Below, piece by piece: positions 38,245 through 47,290 of a stretch of DNA of 64,000 nucleotides. The stretch is from positions 868,001 through 932,000 of the forward strand of contig OY782882.1 of assembly GCA_963678485.1 (NCBI GenBank), read 5' to 3'. Within the stretch, counting starts at the first letter, position 1. Each line of letters opens with the position of its first letter. Under the pieces are notes generated by a model. That model searched no databases and had not been told where the DNA came from. It saw only the letters and a program-made list of their open reading frames with translations. The stretch is from CALGYY01 sp963678485. Lineage in GTDB: Bacteria; Bacteroidota; Bacteroidia; Bacteroidales; CAIWKO01. Position numbers and translations under genes: made by a program.

Positions 38245-39185
38245 TACGATATATTAAGCAATCCGAGATCGACAAAAAACGCTGGGATCACTGCATCAGC
38301 AATGCGGTCAACAGCAAGATCTACGCTTATTCATGGTATCTTGATCTGGTGACTAACACCCAATGGGACGCCCTGATTGATGATGAATATTCCACAGTAT
38401 TTCCCCTTCCTTTTCGAAAAAAAGCAGGAATATCCTACCTATACACACCGATATTCATTCAACAGCTTGGGATTTTCTACGAACAAGCTCCAACCAATGA
38501 AATGCTACAAAGCCTGCTACAAGCAGTACCCATGAACTTTAAACTGATTGATCTGAATTTCAACACCGGAAACAACCTCCAAAAAGTCGCAACTGAAGCG
38601 GGATTCCGAATGACCATGAAGTCAAATTACGAATTGTCGCTTCATGAACCATATGATCATTTGCGAAAAAAATATTCGGAAAACCTTCGTCGCAATATTA
38701 AAAAAGCGAAAGAAAAAGGTCTTGTTATTTCTAATGTACAATCACCTATTGCAATCATTGATTTATTTCGCATGGAGCGCGGAAAAAAAATCAGCCGTTG
38801 GAAAGACAATGAATATTCCTTGTTCGAACAATTATGTCAAAAAGTTAATACTGAAGCAAATCTTAAAATATTAGAAGCCCGTCTGTCTGACGGTACTTTC
38901 GTTGCCGGAGCCGTTTTCTTTATTATTAATGGGCGTGCAATTTTTATTTTCTCCGCCACAGGCGAACAGGCCAAATCAACGGGGGCTATGTCGGGATTGA
39001 TAGATTGCTTTATCGCTGACCATTCAGATCAAGCTATAGTGCTCGACTTTGAAGGCAGCAGCGATCCCGGATTAGCGCGCTATTATTCAAGCTTTGGTTC
39101 GGAGCGACTTGAATATCCTCATATTTTTCGTGACCAACTCCCATTAGCTGTTCAATTGGCGAGATTTCTTAAGCAATCAAGATAA
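38241..39185 (+). CDS. FemAB-like/GNAT-fold acyltransferase
   Basis: The 314-residue protein has two GNAT-like halves. The N-terminal half has YSWYLDLV; the C-terminal half has SENLRRNIKKAKEKG, LLEARLSDGTFVAGAVFFIINGRAIFIFSATGE (beta4-beta5) and a late VLDFEGSSDPGLARYYSSFG, resembling the FemAB/methicillin-resistance family and peptidoglycan-bridge or polysaccharide acyltransferases. The donor and acceptor are unknown. ATGA overlap with the deacetylase suggests a two-gene unit, a pairing also seen in exopolysaccharide loci. Confidence 0.75.
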   Translation: MIRYIKQSEIDKKRWDHCISNAVNSKIYAYSWYLDLVTNTQWDALIDDEYSTVFPLPFRKKAGISYLYTPIFIQQLGIFYEQAPTNEMLQSLLQAVPMNFKLIDLNFNTGNNLQKVATEAGFRMTMKSNYELSLHEPYDHLRKKYSENLRRNIKKAKEKGLVISNVQSPIAIIDLFRMERGKKISRWKDNEYSLFEQLCQKVNTEANLKILEARLSDGTFVAGAVFFIINGRAIFIFSATGEQAKSTGAMSGLIDCFIADHSDQAIVLDFEGSSDPGLARYYSSFGSERLEYPHIFRDQLPLAVQLARFLKQSR

Positions 39186-39190
39186 ATTTG
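39183..39190 (+). promoter_or_regulatory. -7 promoter box (TAAATTTG) of upp
   Basis: TAAATTTG at 39183-39190 places transcription start near 39197, downstream of an in-frame TTG at 39188. This supports the ATG at 39266 as the upp start. Confidence 0.55.
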
Positions 39191-39265
39191 CAACAAACAC
39201 ATTTTATTTCCCAACAAAAAAGAAAAAAATTTACCTTAGCAAAAAAAATCCGTAAAGCCCGGCTT

Positions 39266-39916
39266 ATGGTGAACATATTAGGTGCGAAGAATTCGATACT
39301 GACGAACATTATCAGTGAAATCAGGGATGTGACCGTCCAAAAGGACAGTATGAGGTTCAGAACCAACTTCGAACGCCTCGGCGAAATATTCGCTTATGAG
39401 ATCAGCAAAAAGCTTGATTACGAAACCCGTGAAGTGACCACTCCTCTCGGTGTGGCTGAGGTTCAGGTATTAAAGGAATATCCTGTCATCGCCTCGATCC
39501 TCAGGGCAGGCTTACCTCTACATCAGGGAATGCTTAGGATGTTCGACAAATCGGAAAACTCATTTATCGCTGCATACCGCAAACACTACAAAGACGGCAA
39601 TTTTGATATACAAGTAGAGTATATTTCAAGCCCTGACCTTACCGATAAAATTTTAATTCTGGCGGATCCTATGCTTGCAACAGGAGCCTCAATGGTACTT
39701 ACCTACAAAGACTTACTTGCAAAAGGTAAACCCCGTCACACTCATATCGTTACTATTCTTGCCAGTGCACAGGGTATCGACTATTGCAGAAAACATCTCT
39801 CAAGTAAGGACGTTACCATTTGGGCAGGTGCGGTCGACGATGAACTCACTGCACAGGCATATATCGTCCCTGGTCTGGGCGATGCAGGCGATCTCGCTTT
39901 TGGAACAAAAATTTAA
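39266..39916 (+). CDS. upp: Uracil phosphoribosyltransferase
   Basis: From ATG 39266 (MVNILGAKNSILTN) the protein is 216 residues, the usual Bacteroidota length. It shows RDVTVQKDSMRFR, SILRAGLPLHQGML and the PRPP-binding loop LADPMLATGASMVLT. It converts uracil and PRPP to UMP in pyrimidine salvage. A 26-codon N-terminal extension from TTG 39188 is open but overlaps the promoter and is Lys-rich, so I reject it. Confidence 0.94.
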   Translation: MVNILGAKNSILTNIISEIRDVTVQKDSMRFRTNFERLGEIFAYEISKKLDYETREVTTPLGVAEVQVLKEYPVIASILRAGLPLHQGMLRMFDKSENSFIAAYRKHYKDGNFDIQVEYISSPDLTDKILILADPMLATGASMVLTYKDLLAKGKPRHTHIVTILASAQGIDYCRKHLSSKDVTIWAGAVDDELTAQAYIVPGLGDAGDLAFGTKI

Positions 39917-39944
39917 AATATTTTTCTCTTAAGCATACTATCCT

Positions 39945-39975
39945 CTTGTGCAACACATGAGAATCTTTACCTTTG
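39945..39975 (+). promoter_or_regulatory. Promoter (TTG, 20 bp, TACCTTTG) of the small membrane protein gene
   Basis: TTG at 39945-39947 and TACCTTTG at 39968-39975 are correctly spaced. The box overlaps the most upstream in-frame TTG (39973), so translation must begin later. Confidence 0.6.
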
Positions 39976-40002
39976 TCGCAATTACCCTACAACACTCCTT
40001 GC

Positions 40003-40491
40003 ATGTTGCTACAAATCCCAATTTATATAGAGGAAATTGAGGTATTCCTTATGAGTACAGTGAAGTTCTTTTTCTCTGTACCTCTGGCGCTTGGATTGGG
40101 ATTTACCTATTGGCAAACCGTATGCACGACCATTATTGGTGGTTGTACCGGTGTTTTCCTTTTCTATTACCTCAGCCCCGCCATCATGAAGGTACTGGAT
40201 TTTCTCGTTCATGGCTTCATGAAAATCTTTGGAATTAAAAGAAAGCCTCATCATAAAAGAAAAACAAAAAGAAAATTCACTCAGCGAAATAAGTTCATTG
40301 TCAAATTACGCGGCAAACTTGGAATGTTCGGCATTGTGGCCTTTACTCCTGTAATCCTCTCGATACCTCTAGGTAGCATCCTTGCCAACAAATACTATGG
40401 CGATCATAAATTCATCCTTCCATCACTCTGTCTTTCAGTCATTGCGTGGTCATTATTGCTAACAACGGCTTTCTTCTTCGGTTATATTTAA
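40003..40491 (+). CDS. Small membrane protein of unknown function
   Basis: From ATG 40003 the protein is 162 residues; ATG 40051 (MSTVKFFFSVPLALGLGF) preceded by a purine-rich GAGG is an alternative. I see three hydrophobic helices (about 20-40, 45-70 and the C-terminal 30 residues). A strongly basic loop (KRKPHHKRKTKRKFTQRN) sits between the second and third, and GMFGIVAFTPVILSIPLGS resembles small-exporter/DedA-like re-entrant segments. I do not recognise the family with confidence. It has its own promoter. Confidence 0.7.
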   Translation: MLLQIPIYIEEIEVFLMSTVKFFFSVPLALGLGFTYWQTVCTTIIGGCTGVFLFYYLSPAIMKVLDFLVHGFMKIFGIKRKPHHKRKTKRKFTQRNKFIVKLRGKLGMFGIVAFTPVILSIPLGSILANKYYGDHKFILPSLCLSVIAWSLLLTTAFFFGYI

Positions 40492-40559
40492 TCGAATGGA
40501 CCTGCTGCCTAAGGGCGAACAATTAAGCGTCAAGCAATAATAATTACTCGCGCTTTAGT

Positions 40560-40567
40560 TATCTTTG
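40560..40567 (+). promoter_or_regulatory. -7 promoter box (TATCTTTG) of the 40588 membrane protein
   Basis: TATCTTTG ends 20 bp before the TTG start at 40588. This spacing resembles that of other genes in the window and supports the TTG. Confidence 0.5.
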
Positions 40568-40587
40568 CTGCCATTATCTCTCATCCA

Positions 40588-41925
40588 TTGGAAATAGTTG
40601 TAACTATAGCATATGCAATATTATTCATTGTTCTGATTCGGTTCATCCCGTTTTTCAGGCTGGAGGGATTCCATAAAAACACAATACCTTTCATTTTTAT
40701 ACTGAAATTACTCGCGGGTGTAACTGTGTATCTGGTCTACACACGGTTTTATCCTGACCGAAGCACTGCCGACATCTTCAAATATTTCGACGACAGCAAA
40801 GTCATGTATAACGCTTTATTCACAAAGCCGTTGGATTATTTTCAAATGTTGCTTGGGTTTCACAACGATCAGCCGAAATTCGAAGTATATTACAATCAAA
40901 TGAATTATTGGCATCGGGTTTACGAAAGCAATATCTATAACGATAGTCATACAATTATTCGCTTAAATGCCCTAATGCGAATTTTCAGCTTTGGCTACTA
41001 CAATGTACATACGGTTTTTATGTGTTTCCTTTCGCTTACTGGCCTAACAGGCATCTACCGATTTTTCGCAGATCGACTGAAAGATCGCAGACGATTATTG
41101 CTATTTGCTGTATTCTTTCTGCCGTCAGTACTATTCTGGGGATCCGGAGTATTAAAAGAAGGACTACTTTTCTTTGGTTTAGGAATGCTGCTCTGGCACA
41201 CACAACGTCTGATCCAGAAGAAAAAAATTATTCTCTCAGTCAGTATGATCGCCGGAGCTTTGCTACTACTGCTCTATACGAAATTCTACATCATTATGAT
41301 TATGCTGCCATTGCTGCTGACCTACGTATGGTGCACTTTAACTTCGCCCAAACTCAGCATCATCAAGTATTTGGCTGTTTTATGCGCGTTTTTGCTATTA
41401 GGACTAAATGTCCATCTGATTTTCCCCGAATACAATTTCGTACATATTCTTGTTCAAAAACAACATGATTTTATAGCATTGTCGCAAAGTGTACAATCCG
41501 GTAGCAGCATTTCAATACAACCACTCAACGATAGCTTTTGGAGTATCCTCATGCATACACCCCAATCGCTGTATAATAGCATGTTTCTTCCCTGGTTCTT
41601 TCAGGGAGGTTCACCGCTGAATATTATTGCAGGATTCGAAAACCTGATGATAATAATAATTGCCGGAATATGTATTTTTTGTTCCCGCTTTCGTGTAACA
41701 CAAACTCCGCTCTTTTGGTTATGTGCACTTTTTGCTTTGGGAATCTTCGCTCTCACAGGTCTCACCACACCTGTCGTTGGTGCTATTGTTAGATATAAAG
41801 TGCCCGCATTACCATTTTTAGTGATTGCTTTTATAATGTTGATCGATATGGAAAAGCTATATAAATTCCTGCCATTTTTAAAAAGATGGATTGATGTTCC
41901 TCCTTATTATGAAAAAAAGAATTAG
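40588..41925 (+). CDS. Polytopic membrane protein of unknown function
   Basis: The 445-residue protein has about ten hydrophobic segments, starting at the N-terminus (VVTIAYAILFIVLIRFIPFF). An extracytoplasmic-looking stretch (about 60-130) contains YTRFYPDRSTADIFKYFDD. A loop LFWGSGVLKEGLLFFGLGML follows a helix in the manner of GT-C or EpsG-like polymerases. I cannot place it in a named family. The start is TTG 40588; no ATG is near. Its 3' end overlaps the next gene's start by 17 bp, so the two are co-translated. Confidence 0.75.
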   Translation: MEIVVTIAYAILFIVLIRFIPFFRLEGFHKNTIPFIFILKLLAGVTVYLVYTRFYPDRSTADIFKYFDDSKVMYNALFTKPLDYFQMLLGFHNDQPKFEVYYNQMNYWHRVYESNIYNDSHTIIRLNALMRIFSFGYYNVHTVFMCFLSLTGLTGIYRFFADRLKDRRRLLLFAVFFLPSVLFWGSGVLKEGLLFFGLGMLLWHTQRLIQKKKIILSVSMIAGALLLLLYTKFYIIMIMLPLLLTYVWCTLTSPKLSIIKYLAVLCAFLLLGLNVHLIFPEYNFVHILVQKQHDFIALSQSVQSGSSISIQPLNDSFWSILMHTPQSLYNSMFLPWFFQGGSPLNIIAGFENLMIIIIAGICIFCSRFRVTQTPLFWLCALFALGIFALTGLTTPVVGAIVRYKVPALPFLVIAFIMLIDMEKLYKFLPFLKRWIDVPPYYEKKN

Positions 41926-43825
41926 TTTCCTTTGTTGGTTGTTCTTTGGTCTCAGCTTCTCACTCAGTGCACAAATTGACACGATACGGCTGGATGATGT
42001 TGAAATAAGCGCCACCCGGACACCTGTTGTATATTCTGCTTCGATTCGTCCCGTACAAGTGATAAAAGTCCTGCAAATTCGTGATTTGCCAGTGAGTGAT
42101 TTGCCACAACTGCTTTCGCAGATGCCCGGCTTTGACCTGCGCCAGCGTGGTGCATATGATGTGCAGGCCGATGTTAGTATCCGCGGAGGTTCCTTTGAGC
42201 AAACATTGATTCTTCTTAATGGTATACGCATGAATGACCCGCAAACAGGGCATCATAACCTTAACTTACCGATTGATCTTGATCAAGCCGATCGAATTGA
42301 GATGCTGAACGGCTCGGGTGCCCGTATATACGGAACGAATGCCAGTGCAGGCGCAGTAAATCTGATCACCAATGTAAATAATGAAAATTCGCTGCGCATA
42401 CAATTGATGGCCGGTGATTTTTCGCTGTTTGCCGGTAGTATAAGTGGTAATCTGCGCACTGGAAAAGCGCGACATTTTATAAGCGCATCAGCAAAGACCT
42501 GCTCGGGATATATCGGAAATACTGATTTCTATGAAACCAAAGCCTTTTACCATGGAGTCTATCCTATACACAATAATCAGATAGAACTTCAGGCGGGCAT
42601 GATGGATAAAGGATTTGGAGCAAACAGTTTCTATAGTGCAAAGTATCCTGATCAATATGAACAAACACGATCAGAATTTGTTTCAGTCAAAGGTCGCTTT
42701 GGAGATAAATGGCAATGGCATCCAGCCATTTATTGGAAACGACAGCACGACCGTTTTGAATTATTTCGTGATGAAGCACCGGCATGGTATACTTCACACA
42801 ACTATCATATGACCGATGTTGCAGGCGCAGAATTAAGCGTGAGCACAAACACAAGACTTGGAAAAACCTCAATTGGCGCTGATTTTCGCTACGAGCACAT
42901 CTATAGTAATGTGCTGGGCGAAAGTTTGAAAGACACTATTGTTGCGCCGGGTGAAGACAAGGGTTTTTTCCTTCGCGCCGCAGATCGTAGCCTGATCAGC
43001 GCTTTTATTGACCATCAGTATTCAATCGGACGATTCTCTTTTGGTGCAGGATTATTAATGCACTATGCCGATGGCTTTGGAACCGGCTGGTATCCCGGAT
43101 TAGATGTTTCGATGCTTGTCGCAAAAAACACACGCGTTTATGTTTCTGGTAATCGTTCGCTACGTTTGCCTACATATACTGACTTATATTATAAAGGTCC
43201 CTCGAACAAAGGGAATCCCAATCTCCTTCCCGAAGAAACCTGGGATATTGAATCAGGATTGCGCTACGAAAACAAAGCTTTCAGTGGCTATGCTGCAGTT
43301 TTTTATCGCTATGGCAATCACATTATCGATTGGGTGAAACAGCCTGGTGAAACGGTATGGCATACTGAAAATATGACGAAGCTGAACACCACTGGGTTGG
43401 AAATTCAATGGAAGTGCAATCTTCCAGCATTAATCAATAAAAAATTCTTTCTTAGAAACATCGTACTTTCGTATCAATGGATTGGTATGAACAAACCCAC
43501 GACTGATTATATTTCATATTATGTAATGGATTATTTGAAGCATAAAGCAATGCTGACCATTAACCATCGCATCTGGAAAAACATCAGTGCTGGCTGGGTG
43601 TTGGGAGTGTACGACCGGGCTGGAAGCTACACTGATGCTTCGACAGCTCAGGAGATTGCGTACAAACCTTACATACTGATACATGGAAAAATATCATGGA
43701 ATGCAGGCCCTGTGGGCTTTTATATGAGTTTAAATAATATCGCAAACACCCGCTATCGTGATTTTTCTTCTGTAGAAATGCCGGGGCGCTGGTTTATGTG
43801 TGGATTACAAATTGAAATAAAATAA
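41909..43825 (+). CDS. BtuB-like TonB-dependent outer-membrane receptor
   Basis: From ATG 41909 (MKKRISFLCWLFF) the protein is 638 residues with a signal peptide ending LSAQ. A TonB box-like IRLDDVEISATRTP, a plug (LSQMPGFDLRQRGAYDVQADVSIRGGSFEQTLILLNG, described here only as the plug at about 60-160) and a barrel ending CGLQIEIK follow. It has no carboxypeptidase-like domain, unlike the receptor at 778, so it is a compact siderophore/cobalamin-type receptor; the ligand is unknown. An in-frame ATG at 41891 is also possible. The SDR gene follows 6 bp later. Confidence 0.88.
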   Translation: MKKRISFLCWLFFGLSFSLSAQIDTIRLDDVEISATRTPVVYSASIRPVQVIKVLQIRDLPVSDLPQLLSQMPGFDLRQRGAYDVQADVSIRGGSFEQTLILLNGIRMNDPQTGHHNLNLPIDLDQADRIEMLNGSGARIYGTNASAGAVNLITNVNNENSLRIQLMAGDFSLFAGSISGNLRTGKARHFISASAKTCSGYIGNTDFYETKAFYHGVYPIHNNQIELQAGMMDKGFGANSFYSAKYPDQYEQTRSEFVSVKGRFGDKWQWHPAIYWKRQHDRFELFRDEAPAWYTSHNYHMTDVAGAELSVSTNTRLGKTSIGADFRYEHIYSNVLGESLKDTIVAPGEDKGFFLRAADRSLISAFIDHQYSIGRFSFGAGLLMHYADGFGTGWYPGLDVSMLVAKNTRVYVSGNRSLRLPTYTDLYYKGPSNKGNPNLLPEETWDIESGLRYENKAFSGYAAVFYRYGNHIIDWVKQPGETVWHTENMTKLNTTGLEIQWKCNLPALINKKFFLRNIVLSYQWIGMNKPTTDYISYYVMDYLKHKAMLTINHRIWKNISAGWVLGVYDRAGSYTDASTAQEIAYKPYILIHGKISWNAGPVGFYMSLNNIANTRYRDFSSVEMPGRWFMCGLQIEIK

Positions 43826-43831
43826 CGAGCT

Positions 43832-44593
43832 ATGATCAAAGGAAAAATAGTTTTTATTACTGGTGCAACCAGTGGAATTGGATATGCAACTGCAATTAAA
43901 TTTGCTGAGGAAGGCGCACGCCTTATCCTAAGCGGACGACGTGAAGATCGGTTGATAAAAATGTCCACCGAAATCAAGGAGAAATATCATGTTGATGTTT
44001 TCACATTGGTTCTTGATGTGCAAAAAAGATCTACCTTATCAATAATGGATAGGATTCCTACCGAATGGCAGCAAATCGACATTCTGGTCAACAATGCGGG
44101 ATTGGCAGCAGGCATGGGTCCTTTACACGAAGGCAATCCTGATGATTGGGATCAAATGATAGATACAAACGTTAAAGGTCTGCTCTGGATGAGCAGAGCC
44201 ATTATACCCGGTATGGTTGAACGCAAACAAGGACATATCATCAATATCGGCTCTATTGCTGGAAAAGAAACCTATGCCAACGGCAATGTATACTGTGCCA
44301 CCAAGCATGCTGTTGATTCGCTCAACAAAGCCATGCGTATTGAATTAGTCAATTACGGCATTCGTGTTACATTAATCGCTCCCGGTGCTGCTGAGACTGA
44401 ATTTTCTGAAGTCCGCTTCAAAGGCAATAAAGAGATGGCAAAAAAAGTATACGAGGGCTATATGCCGCTTCAGGCGGACGATGTAGCAGATGCCATATAT
44501 TATGTTGCTTCGCGACCCGATCATGTCTGCATCAACGAAATGATTGTTATGCCCACTGCACAAGCCAATACAGTTCACTGGAATAAGCGATAG
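43832..44593 (+). CDS. Short-chain dehydrogenase/reductase, YdfG-like
   Basis: The 253-residue protein has the NADP-binding TGATSGIG (about 11-18), NNAG, the catalytic Ser in INIGSIAG and Tyr-Lys in YCATK. The RRED motif after beta2 favours NADP. It resembles E. coli YdfG (3-hydroxy acid / malonic semialdehyde reductase), although family substrate ranges are broad. It is 6 bp after the BtuB-like receptor. Confidence 0.9.
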   Translation: MIKGKIVFITGATSGIGYATAIKFAEEGARLILSGRREDRLIKMSTEIKEKYHVDVFTLVLDVQKRSTLSIMDRIPTEWQQIDILVNNAGLAAGMGPLHEGNPDDWDQMIDTNVKGLLWMSRAIIPGMVERKQGHIINIGSIAGKETYANGNVYCATKHAVDSLNKAMRIELVNYGIRVTLIAPGAAETEFSEVRFKGNKEMAKKVYEGYMPLQADDVADAIYYVASRPDHVCINEMIVMPTAQANTVHWNKR

Positions 44594-44680
44594 CGTTATT
44601 GAACCCGTTGATGATAATAAGGGAGCAACGAATAATAACGGACCATCCCGGGCTCAAAATCTCATACCAATAAAAAAGAT

Positions 44681-44688
44681 TAATTTTG
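44681..44688 (+). promoter_or_regulatory. -7 promoter box (TAATTTTG) of the acyl-CoA synthetase gene
   Basis: TAATTTTG ends 27 bp before the ATG at 44716, in the 122-bp gap after the SDR gene. Confidence 0.5.
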
Positions 44689-44715
44689 TTTTCATTAAGA
44701 ACCAAATTATAAATC

Positions 44716-46503
44716 ATGGCTACAGAAGTTACACGCTTATTCGACCTTATCCCCCGCGCAATTGAATCATTTCCAAAACCTGATATGTTTGCAGGGAAAG
44801 ATGAAGGCGAATGGGTGCGTTACAGCACTAAGGCCTATCAAGATATTGCAAATTACATTTCATATGGATTCCTTGCACTGGGAGTGCAAAAGGGAGATAA
44901 GATTGCAACAATTACCTATAATCGTCCCGAATGGAATTTTCTTGATATGGGCATTATGCAGGTCGGCGCTATCCACGTGCCAATATATCCAACGATAAGC
45001 GAATCGGACTATAAATATATCCTCGAGCATTCAGAAGTAAAATATGTATTCCTCGCGGGTGAAGATCTCTTGCGAAAAATCGAGCATATTCTTCCTGAAA
45101 TCCCTACACTAAAAGACATCTATACCTTTAAAAATCTCAGAGGGTTCAAGCATCTCAACGAATTAATCCGAATGGGCTGGCAGTGCCCTGTTCCGGACAA
45201 ACTCAATGATGTAAAGAAAACAATTAACAGTAACGACCTCGCTACTATCATCTACACCTCAGGAACAACGGGCAATCCCAAAGGAGTGATGCTATCACAT
45301 GCCAACATCATCAGTAACTTTATCTCGGTAGCTCCTATCCCTCCCATTGGTCCTGAAGGAAAAGCCATTAGTTATTTGCCCTTATGTCACGTGTACGAGC
45401 GTATGCTTAACTACATGTATCAGTATAAGGGAATCTCTGTGTATTACGCAGAAAGTATGGGCACCATCGCAGATAATATCAGGGAAGTTCAGCCGGAAAT
45501 ATTTACGACGGTCCCGCGACTTCTTGAGAAAATCTTTGAACGCATTGTTCAGAAAGGACGTAAGCTGCCAGCTGTGAAAAAGAAAATCTTCTTTTGGGCA
45601 CTTGACCTGGGATTCCGCTACAAAATTGGCGAACCCAATGGTTTTATGTATGGCATTAAACTAAAGATTGCCAACTGGCTGGTATTTAGCAAATGGCGCG
45701 AAGCACTCGGAAACAGGCTAAAAATGGTCGTTTCGGGAGGTGCCGCATTGCAGCCCAGACTTTGTCATATTTTTTGGGCCGCCGGGATACCTGTCCTGGA
45801 AGGCTACGGACTTACAGAAACCTCTCCTGTAATCGCTGTGAGTAATCTGTGGAAAGATGGCATCAAAGCCGGAACTGTAGGACCAGTGCTACCGGGTGTT
45901 GAGGTAAAAATAGCTGAGGATGGCGAAGTCCTCTGCAAAGGCCCGGGAATCATGCTTGGTTATTATAAAGAACCCGAGCTCACCAAGGGCGCAATCGATG
46001 CCGATGGATGGTTTCATACAGGTGATACAGGAATCATTGAACCCAAAGGACAGTTGCGGCTCACAGGAAGAAAGAAAGAAATTTTTAAAACTTCTTTTGG
46101 TAAATATATTAACCCCGGTGCCATTGAAGATTTATTCAAGGAATCACCCTTTATTGACAACATGGTGGTGTTTGGCGAGAATCAGAAATTTGCTGCAGCC
46201 CTTGTTGTTCCTGACTTCAACGACCTCCGCAACTGGTGCGCTAATAAAGGTATTGAATACACTACAAACACCGAAATGGTAAATCATGAACGCATCAAAA
46301 TGCGCTTCAAAAAAGAGATTGCAAAGTATAATAGCTTACTTGGTGCAACAGAACAAATCAAACGCTACGAACTGATCGACTTTGAATGGTCCACCTTTAC
46401 TGGGGAACTAACGCCAACCCTTAAGCTCAAGCGTAACTATATTGCAAAAAAATATGCTGATATCATCAATAAGCTTTTTGATGCCAGCGACAATGGATTA
46501 TAA
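44716..46503 (+). CDS. Long-chain acyl-CoA synthetase (AMP-forming)
   Basis: The 595-residue protein has the AMP-binding P-loop YTSGTTGNPKGVMLSH (about 176-191), GYGLTETSPVI, the GWFHTGDTG hinge and a C-terminal GRKKEIFKTSFGKYINP. It activates free fatty acids to acyl-CoA for beta-oxidation or lipid synthesis. Length and motifs fit the FAA1/bacterial FadD-like group of Bacteroidota. Confidence 0.92.
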   Translation: MATEVTRLFDLIPRAIESFPKPDMFAGKDEGEWVRYSTKAYQDIANYISYGFLALGVQKGDKIATITYNRPEWNFLDMGIMQVGAIHVPIYPTISESDYKYILEHSEVKYVFLAGEDLLRKIEHILPEIPTLKDIYTFKNLRGFKHLNELIRMGWQCPVPDKLNDVKKTINSNDLATIIYTSGTTGNPKGVMLSHANIISNFISVAPIPPIGPEGKAISYLPLCHVYERMLNYMYQYKGISVYYAESMGTIADNIREVQPEIFTTVPRLLEKIFERIVQKGRKLPAVKKKIFFWALDLGFRYKIGEPNGFMYGIKLKIANWLVFSKWREALGNRLKMVVSGGAALQPRLCHIFWAAGIPVLEGYGLTETSPVIAVSNLWKDGIKAGTVGPVLPGVEVKIAEDGEVLCKGPGIMLGYYKEPELTKGAIDADGWFHTGDTGIIEPKGQLRLTGRKKEIFKTSFGKYINPGAIEDLFKESPFIDNMVVFGENQKFAAALVVPDFNDLRNWCANKGIEYTTNTEMVNHERIKMRFKKEIAKYNSLLGATEQIKRYELIDFEWSTFTGELTPTLKLKRNYIAKKYADIINKLFDASDNGL

Positions 46504-46547
46504 TAATTAGCGTTATTAAAAATCAGATCAACCAAACCGACAAGTCT

Positions 46548-47138
46548 ATGAAAATCTTTACCCTTCCCGCTATGGTGGCAGTATGCATTTGCCTGTTGAG
46601 TGCATGTGGCAACAACTCTAAGGATAATAACAACGGTGACACCATCATTACAGAAAAAATCGAATATCCTGTTTTTATTAAAAGTCCCTATGAAGAAGAA
46701 AATGGCGATTGGTGGAAAGAAAATATTGAAACATCAAAACGCACAGATTTCGTGAAAATGCTAATGGATTGGGCATATTCAGGTAAAGTTGGCGCATATG
46801 ATTTTCTCACCAATGAACCGCTGACAGTAGAACAGGTGAAGGCCATCGGTAATGAATCCGATACTCTCCATATCAATAAGACCACACCACCTTACGACGA
46901 AATTGACACTGTAATAACTCAGAAACTCGATTTTCAATTAATCCAAAAAATAAAATTCCTCGAAGAATGGAGTTATAATCTGAATGATCATACGATCTCT
47001 AAAAAAGTTCTTGGAATTGCACCAACAGTGGCAACTTATGATGAAAACTCAGAACTTAAAGGCTATCGTCCACTGTTCTGGTTGTATTTTGATAAAGATT
47101 TCATTGAAAAAGAGATCACTTCAAAAGAGAAAAAGTAA
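46548..47138 (+). CDS. Lipoprotein with GldN/PorN-like C-terminal region
   Basis: The 196-residue protein has a clear lipobox (LLSAC, Cys 20) followed by an Asn/Asp-rich linker. The C-terminal half matches the GldN/PorN pattern: a DTVITQKLDFQLIQKIKFLEEW run, then SYNLNDHTISKKVLGIAPTVATYDENSELKGYRPLFWLYFD, cited here by its ends W...LGIAP...PLFWLYF (about 140-185). In known GldN/PorN the equivalent is W.FD.......ISP...LFWLYFP. GldN/PorN is a periplasmic ring component of the T9SS and is not usually a lipoprotein. This is therefore a GldN-domain relative rather than GldN itself. The match is from memory and needs profile confirmation. A terminator follows. Confidence 0.7.
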   Translation: MKIFTLPAMVAVCICLLSACGNNSKDNNNGDTIITEKIEYPVFIKSPYEEENGDWWKENIETSKRTDFVKMLMDWAYSGKVGAYDFLTNEPLTVEQVKAIGNESDTLHINKTTPPYDEIDTVITQKLDFQLIQKIKFLEEWSYNLNDHTISKKVLGIAPTVATYDENSELKGYRPLFWLYFDKDFIEKEITSKEKK

Positions 47139-47155
47139 TTGCATTACTTTTTTTT
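47131..47155 (+). terminator. Rho-independent terminator overlapping the lipoprotein stop codon
   Basis: A 9-bp stem (AAAAGTAAT / ATTACTTTT) with a 3-nt loop is followed by TTTT. The stop codon TAA is inside the stem, a compact gene-end arrangement. Confidence 0.75.
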
Positions 47156-47237
47156 GCAAGTAGTATATTTATCAATCACTTAACAATATATCAGTATTAC
47201 GTATTTTCGTATTATTTATATAAAAAAGCTTCGTTTA

Positions 47238-47268
47238 TTGCCTTTTGCCTTTTTTTTTACTATTTTTG
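47238..47268 (+). promoter_or_regulatory. Promoter (TTG, 20 bp, TATTTTTG) of the MORN-repeat gene
   Basis: TTG at 47238-47240 and TATTTTTG at 47261-47268 are spaced as expected, ending 22 bp before the ATG at 47291. Confidence 0.6.
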
Positions 47269-47290
47269 GCCATAACAAAACCCACATCTC

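Noticed and set aside
39188..39265. N-terminal extension of Upp from TTG 39188
   Set aside because: It overlaps the -7 box and does not resemble Upp, whose family starts at the internal ATG 39266.
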